DNA of 64,000 nt from Streptomyces rishiriensis (lineage in GTDB: Bacteria; Actinomycetota; Actinomycetes; Streptomycetales; Streptomycetaceae). The stretch is taken from contig NZ_JAUSWV010000002.1 in assembly GCF_030815485.1 (NCBI RefSeq), positions 4,092,001 through 4,156,000 on the forward strand, given 5' to 3'. The translations under genes were made by a program, and so were the position numbers. The notes below the pieces were generated by a model. That model searched no databases. It was not told the DNA's origin and saw nothing but the letters and a program-made list of their open reading frames with translations. Shown one piece after another: positions 24,435 to 33,181 of the stretch; the stretch's first letter is position 1; each line of letters begins with the position of its first letter.

Positions 24435-25535
24435 TCAGCCGGCGTAGTTCCCGACCAGCTCCGCGCCCGTCGGGTGCTCGCCGCGTTCGGTGATCTCGCC
24501 GGCGACCCAGGCGTCCACGCCGCGGTCCGCCAGCGTCGCCAGGGCCACGTCCGTGGATTCCTCGGGCACGATCGCCATCATGCCGACGCCCATGTTCAGG
24601 GTCTTCTCCAGCTCCAGGCGCTCGACGGAGCCGGTCCTGCCGACCAGGTCGAAGATCGGGGCCGGGGTCCAGCTGGAGCGGTCCACGACGGCGTGCAGCC
24701 CGTCCGGGATCACCCGGGCCAGGTTGGCCGCGAGGCCGCCGCCGGTGATGTGCGAGAAGGCGTGGACGTCCGTGGTGCGGGTGAGCGCCAGACAGTCCAG
24801 CGAGTAGATCTTGGTGGGCTCCAGCAGCTCCTCGCCGAGGGTGCGGCCGAGCTCGTCGATCCGCGCCTCCAGGGACAGCCCGGCCTGCTTCAGCAGGACA
24901 TGCCGGACCAGGGAGTACCCGTTCGAGTGAAGGCCGGACGCCGCCATGGCGATCACCGTGTCACCCGTGCGGATACGATCCGGGCCGAGCAGCCGGTCGG
25001 CCTCCACGACGCCGGTACCGGCCCCGGCGACGTCGAAGTCGTCCTCGCCCAGCAGACCCGGGTGCTCGGCCGTCTCGCCGCCGACCAGGGCGCAGCCGGC
25101 GAGCACACAGCCCTCGGCGATGCCCTTGACGATGGCGGCGACCCGCTCGGGGTGGACCTTGCCGACGCAGATGTAGTCGGTCATGAACAGCGGCTCGGCG
25201 CCGCACACCACGATGTCGTCCATGACCATGGCGACCAGGTCGTGGCCGATCGTGTCGTACACACCCAGCTGACGCGCGACGTCGACCTTGGTGCCGACGC
25301 CGTCCGTGGCGGAGGCGAGGAGCGGACGCTCGTAACGCTTGAGGGCGGAGGCGTCGAAGAGGCCGGCGAAGCCGCCGAGCCCACCGAGTACCTCGGGGCG
25401 CTGCGTCTTCTTCACCCACTCCTTCATCAGCTCGACGGCGCGGTCGCCCGCCTCGATGTCGACTCCGGCAGCGGCGTAGGACGCACCGGAAGCACTGCCC
25501 GTCGCCGGAGGGGACTGATCAGACACAGAAGACAT
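24435..25535 (-). CDS. purM: Phosphoribosylformylglycinamidine cyclo-ligase (AIR synthetase)
   Basis: A 366-residue enzyme that closes the imidazole ring, FGAM + ATP to AIR, step five of purine synthesis. The YAAAGVDIEAGDRAVELMK start, ASATDGVGTKVDVAR, and FMTDYICVGKV are diagnostic, with VGGETAEHPGLL and GLHSNGYSLVR further on. It follows purF after 42 bases on the same strand, so the two form an operon. Confidence 0.96.
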   Translation of the reverse strand: MSSVSDQSPPATGSASGASYAAAGVDIEAGDRAVELMKEWVKKTQRPEVLGGLGGFAGLFDASALKRYERPLLASATDGVGTKVDVARQLGVYDTIGHDLVAMVMDDIVVCGAEPLFMTDYICVGKVHPERVAAIVKGIAEGCVLAGCALVGGETAEHPGLLGEDDFDVAGAGTGVVEADRLLGPDRIRTGDTVIAMAASGLHSNGYSLVRHVLLKQAGLSLEARIDELGRTLGEELLEPTKIYSLDCLALTRTTDVHAFSHITGGGLAANLARVIPDGLHAVVDRSSWTPAPIFDLVGRTGSVERLELEKTLNMGVGMMAIVPEESTDVALATLADRGVDAWVAGEITERGEHPTGAELVGNYAG

Positions 25536-25577
25536 TGCCTGGGATCTTTCGGGTTGGTGAAACGGGGCTCTGCGGCG

Positions 25578-27104
25578 CTACGGGCGACGGATGGCGTCAG
25601 CCGCGGCCGTGGCTGCGGGTCCCGCGGCCAGCTCGGTCTCCAGGAGCTGCTTGCCGAGCAGCTCGGGGTCCGGGAGATCCATCGGGTACTCGCCGTCGAA
25701 GCAGGCGCGGCAGAGATTCGGCTTGGCGATGGTGGTCGCCTCGATCATGCCGTCGATGGAGATGTAGGAGAGGGAGTCGGCGCCCAGGGAGGTGCCGATC
25801 TCGTCGATCGTCATGCCGTTGGCGATGAGCTCCGCACGCGTGGCGAAGTCGATGCCGAAGAAGCAGGGCCACTTCACGGGCGGCGAGGAGATCCGGATGT
25901 GGACCTCGGCCGCGCCCGCCTCGCGGAGCATGCGGACCAGGGCTCGCTGGGTGTTGCCGCGCACGATCGAGTCGTCGACGACGACCAGGCGCTTGCCCTT
26001 GATGACTTCCTTCAGCGGGTTCAGCTTCAGGCGGATACCGAGCTGGCGGATGGTCTGCGAGGGCTGGATGAACGTCCGCCCGACGTAGGCGTTCTTCACG
26101 AGACCCGCGCCGAAGGGGATGCCGGAGGCCTCCGCGTAACCGATGGCGGCGGGGGTGCCGGACTCCGGGGTCGCTATCACCAGGTCGGCGTCGACCGGCG
26201 CTTCCTTGGCCAGCTTGCGGCCCATCTCCACGCGGGAGAGGTACACGTTCCGGCCGGCGATGTCGGTGTCCGGACGGGCCAGGTACACGTACTCGAAGAC
26301 GCAGCCCTTGGGCTTCGCTTCCGCGAACCGCGAGGTGCGCAGTCCGTTCTCGTCGATGGCGATGAACTCGCCGGGCTCGATCTCACGGACGTAGGCGGCG
26401 CCGCAGATGTCCAGGGCGGCGGACTCGGAGGCCACCACCCAGCCGCGCTCCAGGCGGCCGAGGACCAGCGGACGGATGCCCTGCGGGTCGCGGCCGGCGT
26501 AGAGGGTGTGCTCGTCCATGAAGACGAGCGAGAAGGCGCCCTTGACCTGCGGAAGGACCTGGTGGGCCGCCTCCTCGATGGTCAGGGGCTTGCCGTCCTC
26601 GTCGACCTGGGCCGCAAGCAGCGCGGTGAGCAGGTCGGTGTCGTTGGTCGCCGCGACGCGCGGGCTGCGGCCCTCCTGCTTGGGCAGGTCGGCGACCATC
26701 TCCGCGAGCTGGGCGGTGTTGACGAGATTGCCGTTGTGACCGAGCGCGATCGAGCCGTGCGCGGTCGCACGGAACGTCGGCTGGGCGTTCTCCCACACGG
26801 AGGCACCGGTGGTCGAGTAGCGGGCGTGTCCGACCGCGATATGACCCTGGAGCGAACCGAGCGAGGTCTCGTCGAAGACCTGGGACACGAGGCCCATGTC
26901 CTTGAAGACGAGGATCTGGGAGCCGTTGCTGACCGCGATTCCCGCGGATTCCTGACCCCGATGCTGTAGGGCGTAGAGCCCGAAGTAAGTGAGCTTGGCG
27001 ACCTCTTCACCGGGAGCCCAGACTCCGAAGACGCCGCAAGCGTCCTGGGGTCCTTTCTCGCCGGGGAGCAGATCATGACTGAGTCGACCGTCACCACGTG
27101 GCAC
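25578..27104 (-). CDS. purF: Amidophosphoribosyltransferase
   Basis: The committed enzyme of purine synthesis, PRPP + glutamine to phosphoribosylamine. The GTG at 27104 gives 508 residues with a short propeptide; Cys23 (QDACGVFGV) is the N-terminal nucleophile after cleavage. FGLYALQHRGQESAG belongs to the glutaminase domain, and VVVDDSIVRGNT is the PRPP loop. Cysteines in KWPCFFGIDF and NLCRACFDGEYP match the 4Fe-4S ligands of the Bacillus-type enzyme, so it is the iron-sulfur form. The GGAGG site is only one base from the start, so a slightly later start cannot be excluded. Confidence 0.95.
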   Translation of the reverse strand: MPRGDGRLSHDLLPGEKGPQDACGVFGVWAPGEEVAKLTYFGLYALQHRGQESAGIAVSNGSQILVFKDMGLVSQVFDETSLGSLQGHIAVGHARYSTTGASVWENAQPTFRATAHGSIALGHNGNLVNTAQLAEMVADLPKQEGRSPRVAATNDTDLLTALLAAQVDEDGKPLTIEEAAHQVLPQVKGAFSLVFMDEHTLYAGRDPQGIRPLVLGRLERGWVVASESAALDICGAAYVREIEPGEFIAIDENGLRTSRFAEAKPKGCVFEYVYLARPDTDIAGRNVYLSRVEMGRKLAKEAPVDADLVIATPESGTPAAIGYAEASGIPFGAGLVKNAYVGRTFIQPSQTIRQLGIRLKLNPLKEVIKGKRLVVVDDSIVRGNTQRALVRMLREAGAAEVHIRISSPPVKWPCFFGIDFATRAELIANGMTIDEIGTSLGADSLSYISIDGMIEATTIAKPNLCRACFDGEYPMDLPDPELLGKQLLETELAAGPAATAAADAIRRP

Positions 27105-27357
27105 GCCTCCGAGTGTAGGCGAGATCGACCACTGGTCCGAATTGGGGATACCGACGGGTAACTCGATCATGCATCGGCCACCACTGCCAGGACTCACTCG
27201 TTTGCGCAGGTCAATGGCCGAATTGCTGATCCAATGGGCGGTCGGGCGCGCCTCGGCGGCGACCGGCCCGGCGCCCGTTCCGCAGGCGCGAGTGAGGTGT
27301 CGCACACCATCGGGGCCGGCGGGCGCGCTCCACCGGAGCCGCAGGGCCGGCCGGACG

Positions 27358-27837
27358 TCATTTCCTGGTCAGCAGGACCTGATCGCCGTCGGCCGTGGCG
27401 AGCGTCAGCGTGGTCCCGTCGACCTCGGTGCTGAGGGCGCCTTCGGCGAGGGTGCCGGCCAGCGTCCGCTCGAAGTCCATGGGCTGGGCCGCGCAGGCCA
27501 TCCTGGTCGACCTGGCGTCGCTGAACCGGACGCTGTCACCCTCGACGGCGGCCTTCGCGGTGAAGTTGTTGCAGCCGTAACTGCCCGCCGCCCTGCCGTC
27601 CTGGATCTCGACATGCGCGCCGGCCGGGGCCCGGTGGGTGGTGCCGTCCACGGTGACGCTGTCGACGTTCCAGCGGACACCGGTGAGGGGCTGCTCGGCG
27701 CTCACCGCTCCGCTGCCGGGCCGCTCGCCCGCCTTCTCGCTGCCGCAGGCCGCGGCGAGCGGGATCAGCAGGAGGGCCGCGGTCAGCGTCATGCGCCGCT
27801 TGTACGTGTGCGTAGGGCTCTGCCTCTGCCGGTACAT
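27358..27837 (-). CDS. META domain lipoprotein (HslJ-like)
   Basis: A 159-residue protein. Basic N-terminus, hydrophobic LTAALLLIPLAAAC with Cys31 as lipid anchor, then a META/HslJ domain: LTGVRWNVDSV, GRAAGSYGCNNFTAKAAV and STRMACAAQPMDFER. In this family the paired Cys in GCNNF and MAC are conserved. Envelope role; in enterobacteria HslJ is linked to novobiocin tolerance and heat shock, but here the function is open. It follows the DinB-type gene by 49 bases on the same strand. Confidence 0.87.
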   Translation of the reverse strand: MYRQRQSPTHTYKRRMTLTAALLLIPLAAACGSEKAGERPGSGAVSAEQPLTGVRWNVDSVTVDGTTHRAPAGAHVEIQDGRAAGSYGCNNFTAKAAVEGDSVRFSDARSTRMACAAQPMDFERTLAGTLAEGALSTEVDGTTLTLATADGDQVLLTRK

Positions 27838-27886
27838 GCCGGTTCGACGGGGCGAGTGGGGCGATCGGTTCCCTCTGGGGTCGGAT

Positions 27887-28684
27887 TCAGGACAGGAGGG
27901 GCAGCAGCGCCGTGAGGTCGGCCCGCTCGCCGCTCGCCGCGACCTTCGCCTGTTCCACGGCGTCCGGCCAGGTCACCCGGCCGGTCGCCAGCCGGATCCA
28001 GGTCAGCGGGTCGGTCTCGACGACGTTGGGCGGGGTGCCCCGGGTGTGCCGGGGGCCCTCGATGCACTGCACGACGGCGTACGGCGGGATCCGCACCTCC
28101 GTCGCGCCGCCGGGCGCCCTGAGGGCGAGGGCGTCGGCGAGCAGCCGGGTGGCGGCGGCGAGCGCCTGGCGGTCGTACGGGATGTCCAGGCCGGGGACCG
28201 CGGCGTTCAGGTCGTCGCTGTGGACGACGAGCTCGACGGTCCGGGTGACGAGGTAGTCGGCAAGGGTCATCGCGCCGGTGCGGGCGGCGAGGAGGCGGTC
28301 GCCGGGCGCGGTGGCGAGGGCCTCGGCGAAGCGCTCCTCGGTGCGGGCGAACAGGGCGTCCAGGTCGGGGTTCGCGTCGGCGAGATCCCGCGTGCCGTCG
28401 GAGATGTCGGCGGCCCGCCGGGCGGTGGCGAACGGCCACTCCAGGAGGGTGAGCTCCGCCTTCGCCGGCTCGTCCCGGTCGAGGTTGCGGCCGACGGTCG
28501 CCACCGCCATGGTCACGTGCGCGGCCAGGTCCCGTACGGTCCAGCCCGCCAGCCGCGTGGGCAGCGCGAGCTGCTCCGGGCCGAGACCGGCCACGGCCCG
28601 CCGTACGTTCCCGAACTGCGCGGTGACCGCGGCACGGATCTTGACGGGGTCGTACGCGCGCGTGCGCTTCCTGGCCGGGGGCAT
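27887..28684 (-). CDS. Maleylpyruvate isomerase/DinB family mycothiol-dependent-type protein
   Basis: A 265-residue protein from ATG 28684 (MPPARKRTRAYDPVKI). The first 150 residues have the DinB/maleylpyruvate isomerase four-helix bundle pattern: LAGWTVRDLAAHVTMAV with the metal His, and RTVELVVHSDDLNAAVPG with another. The C-terminal 100 residues resemble the sterol-carrier-like domain often attached. Metal-binding His residues are kept. Such proteins use mycothiol in actinomycetes; the reaction here is not known. It precedes the META lipoprotein and lies beyond the purL terminator. Confidence 0.85.
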   Translation of the reverse strand: MPPARKRTRAYDPVKIRAAVTAQFGNVRRAVAGLGPEQLALPTRLAGWTVRDLAAHVTMAVATVGRNLDRDEPAKAELTLLEWPFATARRAADISDGTRDLADANPDLDALFARTEERFAEALATAPGDRLLAARTGAMTLADYLVTRTVELVVHSDDLNAAVPGLDIPYDRQALAAATRLLADALALRAPGGATEVRIPPYAVVQCIEGPRHTRGTPPNVVETDPLTWIRLATGRVTWPDAVEQAKVAASGERADLTALLPLLS

Positions 28685-28756
28685 GGCGGTGAGCCTAGTG
28701 GGCGCCGGTGACACCGGGGCCGTCCCGGCCGGCGCGACCGTGCGACGGCCACGCCG

Positions 28757-28787
28757 AAGGCCCCGCCCGTGGGAACGGGCGAGGCCT
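28757..28787 (-). terminator. Terminator of purSQL
   Basis: Stem AGGCC-CGCCCGT pairing with ACGGGCG-AGGCCT around a GGGA loop, with one bulged base, 28 bases past the purL stop. Moderately strong; no T run. Confidence 0.6.
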
Positions 28788-28814
28788 CCAGCGCCGTACA
28801 GATGCCGCTGGTGC

Positions 28815-31073
28815 TTACGCGAGCAGCGCCGGGATGGTCTCCTCGTGGGCCTTGCGCAGTTCCTCGAGGGACAGCTCGAACTCGCCCTGGAGCTCGACCG
28901 TGTCACCGTCGACGACACCGATGCGGGTGACGGGCAGGCCGCGCGCCCCGCACATGTCGTTGAAGCGGAGCTCCTCGGAGCGCGGGACGGCCACCACGGC
29001 ACGGCCCGCGGACTCGGAGAAGAGAAGCGTGAAGGCGTCGAGACCGTCCGGTACGACCAGCCGCGCGCCCTTGCCGCCGAGCAGCGCCGACTCGACGACC
29101 GCCTGGATCAGGCCGCCGTCGGACAGGTCGTGCGCGGCGTCGATCATGCCGTCGCGGGAGGCGGAGATCAGGATCTCGCCGAGCAGCCGCTCCCGCTCCA
29201 GGTCGACCTTCGGGGGCAGACCGCCGAGGTGGTCGTGGACGACCTGGGACCAGGCCGAGCCGCCGAACTCCTCACGGGTGTCGCCGAGGAGGTAGAGCAG
29301 CTGGCCCTCCTCCCGGAAGGCGACGGGTGTACGGCGCGCGACATCGTCGATCACGCCGAGCACGGCCACCACCGGGGTCGGGTGGATGGCCACCTCGCCC
29401 GTCTGGTTGTAGAGGGAGACGTTGCCGCCGGTCACCGGGGTGCCCAGCTGCTGACAGGCGTCCGCGAGGCCGCGGACGGCCTCCGCGAACTGCCACATGA
29501 CCGCCGGGTCCTCGGGCGAGCCGAAATTCAGGCAGTCGGAGACGGCGAGCGGCTTGGCGCCGGTCGTCGCCACGTTCCGGTAGGCCTCGGAGAGGGCCAG
29601 CTGAGCGCCCGCGTACGGGTCAAGCTTGGCGTACCGGCCGTTGCCGTCGGTCGCGATGGCGACTCCGAGGCCGGTCTCCTCGTCGATCCGGATCATGCCC
29701 GAGTCCTCGGGCTGCGCGAGGACGGTGTTGCCCTGCACGAAGTGGTCGTACTGCGAGGTGATCCACTTCTTGGACGCCTGGTTGGGCGAGGCGACCAGCT
29801 TGAGCACCTGGTCCTTGAGCTCGGCGCCGGAGATGGGCCGGGGCAGCCGGTTCGCGTCGTCCGCCTGGAGCGCGTCCTGCCACTCCGGGCGGGCGTAGGG
29901 CCGCTCGTAGACCGGGCCGTCGTGGGCCACGGTCCGCGGGTCGACGTCGACGATCTTGCCGCCGTGCCAGAAGATCTCCAGCCGGTCGCCGTCGGTGACC
30001 TCACCGATGACGGTCGCGATGACGTCCCACTTGTCGCAGATCTCCAGGAACCGTTCGACCTTCGCCGGCTCGACGACCGCGCACATGCGCTCCTGCGACT
30101 CGCTCATGAGGATTTCCTCGGGAGAGAGGGTCGAGTCCCGCAGGGGTACGTCGTCCAGCGTCACGCGCATGCCGCCGGAGCCGTTGGAGGCCAGCTCGGA
30201 CGTGGCGCAGGACAGGCCGGCCGCGCCGAGGTCCTGGATGCCGACGACGAGCTTCTCCCGGAAGGCCTCCAGCGTGCACTCGATGAGCAGCTTCTCCTGG
30301 AAGGGGTCGCCCACCTGCACGGCCGGTCGCTTCGACGGCTTGGCGTCGTCGAAGGTCTCGGAGGCGAGGATCGACGCGCCGCCGATGCCGTCGCCGCCGG
30401 TCCTGGCCCCGTAGAGGATGACCTTGTTGCCTGCGCCGGACGCCTTCGCGAGGTGGATGTCCTCGTGCCGCATCACGCCGATGGCACCGGCGTTGACCAG
30501 CGGGTTTCCCTGGTAGCAGGCGTCGAAGACGACCTCGCCGCCGATGTTCGGCAGGCCCAGGCAGTTGCCGTAGCCGCCGATGCCGGCGACGACGCCGGGA
30601 AGGACACGCTTGGTGTCGGGGTGGTCGGCGGCGCCGAAGCGCAGCGGGTCCACGACCGCGACCGGACGCGCACCCATCGCGATGATGTCGCGGACGATGC
30701 CGCCCACGCCCGTGGCCGCGCCCTGGTAGGGCTCGACGTACGACGGGTGGTTGTGCGACTCCACCTTGAAGGTGACCGCGTAGCCCTGGCCGACGTCGAC
30801 GACGCCCGCGTTCTCGCCGATGCCCACGAGCAGCGCGTCGGACTGGGGGGCCTTCTCGCCGAACTGGCGGAGGTGGACCTTGGAGGACTTGTACGAGCAG
30901 TGCTCGGACCACATGACGGAGTACATGGCGAGCTCGGCGCCGGTGGGACGGCGGCCGAGGATCTCCAGGACGCGCTCGTACTCGTCCTTCTTCAGACCGA
31001 GTTCGGCCCAGGGCAGCTCGACGTCGGGGGTCTCGGCCGCGTGCTCGACCGTGTCCAGAGGCGTCCGGCTCAT
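28815..31073 (-). CDS. purL: Phosphoribosylformylglycinamidine synthase, subunit PurL
   Basis: A 752-residue small-type PurL with two AIRS/PurM-like modules, as in Gram-positive and actinobacterial three-part enzymes. ELGLKKDEYERVLEILGR, SEHCSYKSSKVHLR (active His), and GVGGIVRDIIAMGARPVAV are diagnostic. It uses ammonia from PurQ to turn FGAR into FGAM with ATP; PurS bridges the two. It overlaps purQ by ATGA, so purS-purQ-purL are translationally coupled. Confidence 0.97.
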   Translation of the reverse strand: MSRTPLDTVEHAAETPDVELPWAELGLKKDEYERVLEILGRRPTGAELAMYSVMWSEHCSYKSSKVHLRQFGEKAPQSDALLVGIGENAGVVDVGQGYAVTFKVESHNHPSYVEPYQGAATGVGGIVRDIIAMGARPVAVVDPLRFGAADHPDTKRVLPGVVAGIGGYGNCLGLPNIGGEVVFDACYQGNPLVNAGAIGVMRHEDIHLAKASGAGNKVILYGARTGGDGIGGASILASETFDDAKPSKRPAVQVGDPFQEKLLIECTLEAFREKLVVGIQDLGAAGLSCATSELASNGSGGMRVTLDDVPLRDSTLSPEEILMSESQERMCAVVEPAKVERFLEICDKWDVIATVIGEVTDGDRLEIFWHGGKIVDVDPRTVAHDGPVYERPYARPEWQDALQADDANRLPRPISGAELKDQVLKLVASPNQASKKWITSQYDHFVQGNTVLAQPEDSGMIRIDEETGLGVAIATDGNGRYAKLDPYAGAQLALSEAYRNVATTGAKPLAVSDCLNFGSPEDPAVMWQFAEAVRGLADACQQLGTPVTGGNVSLYNQTGEVAIHPTPVVAVLGVIDDVARRTPVAFREEGQLLYLLGDTREEFGGSAWSQVVHDHLGGLPPKVDLERERLLGEILISASRDGMIDAAHDLSDGGLIQAVVESALLGGKGARLVVPDGLDAFTLLFSESAGRAVVAVPRSEELRFNDMCGARGLPVTRIGVVDGDTVELQGEFELSLEELRKAHEETIPALLA

Positions 31074-31750
31074 GCGTTGACCAGCTTCTTGAGGATCGAG
31101 GTGAAGAACGGGAGGCCGTCGGTGCGGCCGGACCCGACGAGGGGCTCGACGGCGTGCTCCGGGTGCGGCATGAGACCGACGACGTTGCCGGCCTCGTTGG
31201 TGATGCCGGCGATGTCACGGAGGCTGCCGTTGGGGTTCACGTCCAGGTAGCGGAAGACGACCCGGCCCTCGGCCTCGAGCTTGTCGAGGGTGTGCTCGTC
31301 GGCGACGTACCGGCCGTCCATGTTCTTCAGCGGGATGTGGATCTCCTGCCCCGCCTCGTAGTCGGCGGTCCAGGCGGTCCCCGCGTTCTCCACCCGCAGC
31401 TTCTGGTCGCGGCAGATGAAGTGGAGGTGGTCGTTGCCGAGCATCGCGCCGGGCAGCAGGTGGGCCTCGGTGAGGATCTGGAAGCCGTTGCAGATGCCGA
31501 GGACCGGAAGCCCGGCCTTCGCCTGCTCGATGACCGTCTCCATCACCGGCGAGAAGCGCGCGATGGCGCCGGCGCGCAGATAGTCCCCGTAGGAGAAACC
31601 ACCGCACAGCACCACGGCGTCGACCTGATGGAGGTTCTTGTCCTTGTGCCAGAGAGCGACGGGTTCGGCACCCGCGAGCCGGATCGCACGCTGAGTGTCC
31701 CGGTCGTCAAGGCTGCCCGGGAAAGTGACGACGCCAATACGAGCGGTCAC
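31070..31750 (-). CDS. purQ: Phosphoribosylformylglycinamidine synthase, glutaminase subunit PurQ
   Basis: A 226-residue class I glutamine amidotransferase. The nucleophile is Cys87 in LGICNGFQ, and the His196-x-Glu198 pair is in MPHPEHAVEP. CGGFSYGDYLRAGAIA is typical of PurQ. It supplies ammonia to PurL. Four-base overlaps at both ends with purS and purL indicate tight coupling. Confidence 0.96.
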   Translation of the reverse strand: MTARIGVVTFPGSLDDRDTQRAIRLAGAEPVALWHKDKNLHQVDAVVLCGGFSYGDYLRAGAIARFSPVMETVIEQAKAGLPVLGICNGFQILTEAHLLPGAMLGNDHLHFICRDQKLRVENAGTAWTADYEAGQEIHIPLKNMDGRYVADEHTLDKLEAEGRVVFRYLDVNPNGSLRDIAGITNEAGNVVGLMPHPEHAVEPLVGSGRTDGLPFFTSILKKLVNA

Positions 31751-32019
31751 TTCGCGGCCCCCGCGGCTGCTTCTTCGGACTCGACCTTCACGATGAAGTC
31801 CTCGATCACGGTGTTCGCGAGGAAGGATTCCGCAAGATCGTGGATGCGGGCGAGGGCGGCCTCGTCGACCGGCCCGTCAACTTCCAGTTCGAATCGCTTT
31901 CCCTGACGTACGTCGGAGATGCCCTCGAAACCCAGCCGCGGCAGTGCGCGCTGCACCGCCTGGCCCTGGGGGTCGAGGATCTCCGGCTTGAGCATGACGT
32001 CGACTACGACGCGTGCCAC
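31747..32019 (-). CDS. purS: Phosphoribosylformylglycinamidine synthase subunit PurS
   Basis: A 90-residue alpha/beta protein: VARVVVDVMLKPEILDPQGQ, then RQGKRFELEVDG and SFLANTVIEDF. The second of two adjacent GTG codons is taken as the start because GGGAG sits five bases upstream of it; the first would add two residues. PurS forms the clamp between PurQ and PurL. First gene of purSQL. Confidence 0.95.
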   Translation of the reverse strand: MARVVVDVMLKPEILDPQGQAVQRALPRLGFEGISDVRQGKRFELEVDGPVDEAALARIHDLAESFLANTVIEDFIVKVESEEAAAGAAK

Positions 32020-32382
32020 TGGCACTCCCGGTGGTGTGGTGCTGAGCAGGTGCCTGCGGGTGTCTCCAACAGGTGTCTTCAGACTACCCGTACAAAATTT
32101 CTACGCGAGTAGAGTTGTAGGAAACTACGTGATGGCCATCACGATCAGGTATCGGACCAGTGCCTTCGCGAAAATTTCAGGGAAAGATCCGGGGTGCACC
32201 GACGTTCCCTATTGCCCTGGGACACGCGGGCAGATTTAGTCGAGCTTCACAATGCAATGCCGGGCACTGTACAAATGAATTGGCAATAGCCGATACTTTG
32301 CCCCATAACAGGCGGACAGTCGACATCTCCATGACGTCCTCGCACGTCATCGCAGAGCTGTCGCACGAAGGGACCGATATTC
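32020..32382. promoter_or_regulatory. Divergent purS / lsrL control region with 16-bp palindrome
   Basis: A perfect palindrome CGTGATGGCCATCACG lies at 32128-32143, 109 bases upstream of purS. Next to it are CTAC-GCGA-GTAG (32101-32112) and further GTAG/CTAC repeats. The lsrL side (32155-32330) is moderately AT-rich for this genome. No gene is supported here. The palindrome is the best candidate operator for the pur operon or lsrL. Confidence 0.5.
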
Positions 32383-32700
32383 GTGGCGCAGAAGGTCGTG
32401 GTCACTCTCTTTGACGACATCGACGGCTCGGAAGCGGCGGAAACGATCGCCTTCGGACTCGACGGCAAGTCGTACGAGATCGACCTGAATGAAGCCAATG
32501 CCGAAAAACTGCGTAAGGCTCTCGAGCCCTACGTGGACGCCGGCCGCAAGCGGTCGAGGTCCGGCAAGGCGTACAAGCAGACGGAGGTCGCCCCCGACCC
32601 CGCGGCCGTCCGGGCCTGGGCCCAGGCCAACAAGCTGGAGGTGCCGGCGCGCGGCCGCATCCCCAAGAAGGTCTACGAGGCGTTCGCCGACGCCCAGTGA
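32383..32700 (+). CDS. lsrL: Lsr2 family nucleoid protein (LsrL paralogue)
   Basis: A 105-residue protein from a GTG. Residues 1-60 are the Lsr2 dimerisation domain (AQKVVVTLFDDIDGSEAAET, then IAFGLDGKSYEIDLNEANAEKL). Residues 70-105 hold the DNA-binding domain with the AT-hook-like RGRIPKKVYEAF. The linker lacks the long Gly/Arg stretch of canonical Streptomyces Lsr2, fitting the shorter LsrL paralogue, which I recall near purSQL in S. coelicolor. Lsr2 proteins coat AT-rich, often horizontally acquired, DNA and silence it. Transcribed divergently from purS. Confidence 0.9.
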   Translation: MAQKVVVTLFDDIDGSEAAETIAFGLDGKSYEIDLNEANAEKLRKALEPYVDAGRKRSRSGKAYKQTEVAPDPAAVRAWAQANKLEVPARGRIPKKVYEAFADAQ

Positions 32701-32797
32701 GCCGACGGCGGTGATCGGCTCACCCCGGACCGCGGGCCGACGGCCGGTCACGGGCCCCTCGGACGTACCGACTTGCGCTGCACCCCTCCTGGTCAGC

Positions 32798-32803
32798 TAG
32801 AGT
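32798..32803 (+). promoter_or_regulatory. Predicted -10 of tRNA-Gly(UCC)
   Basis: TAGAGT at 32798-32803, with TTGCGC at 32773-32778 as a possible -35 (19-base spacer, slightly long). It suggests the tRNA has its own promoter rather than being read from lsrL. Confidence 0.4.
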
Positions 32804-32853
32804 CTGGAGCACGCCGAGGGGCAAGGCCGAAAAGCCCGGCTCACGGAGTACAC

Positions 32854-32925
32854 GCGGGTGTAGTTCAGTAGTAGAACATCCCCCTTCCAGGGGGAAGGCG
32901 CAGTGTGCGATCCCTGTCACCCGCT
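32854..32925 (+). tRNA. tRNA-Gly (TCC) with non-canonical D loop and T arm
   Basis: Seventy-two bases; acceptor GCGGGTG/CACCCGC, D stem GTTC/GAAC and anticodon stem TCCCC/GGGGA are perfect, and the loop CTTCCAG gives anticodon TCC. The T arm is abnormal: loop TGCGATC has G at position 55 in place of the invariant T, so the GTTC block reads GTGC, and the stem CAGTG against CCTGT has only one Watson-Crick pair (a shifted pairing GCAG/CTGT gives a larger loop). The D loop AGTAGTA has A where G18 is expected. The neighbouring tRNA-Gly(GCC) is normal in all these places. Confidence 0.85.
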
Positions 32926-33005
32926 CTGCATGACCTGTCTGACCACTGTCGTGGATCAGGTAGGGTGGTGCTCGCGCCGATCGGTGAAAGCCGGTCGGAG
33001 GCAAT

Positions 33006-33078
33006 GCGGACGTAGCTCAGTTGGTAGAGCGCAACCTTGCCAAGGTTGAGGTCGCGAGTTCGAGCCTCGTCGTCCGCT
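33006..33078 (+). tRNA. tRNA-Gly (GCC), copy 1
   Basis: Cloverleaf of 73 bases with loop TTGCCAA (GCC), canonical GG in the D loop and TTCGAGC T loop. Identical to the copy at 36967-37039. Confidence 0.95.
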
Positions 33079-33087
33079 CGGGAATCA

Positions 33088-33116
33088 GACCCCGGTCCTC
33101 TGGACCGGGGTCTTTT
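33088..33116 (+). terminator. Terminator after tRNA-Gly(GCC) copy 1
   Basis: Perfect 11-bp stem GACCCCGGTCC with loop TCT, then TTTTCG. Confidence 0.9.
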
Positions 33117-33181
33117 CGTGCGTCCTGACGGGGTGCGCGACCGCAGTGCCCGACCGGCGGTGCGCGACCCGAGGGGCCGTC

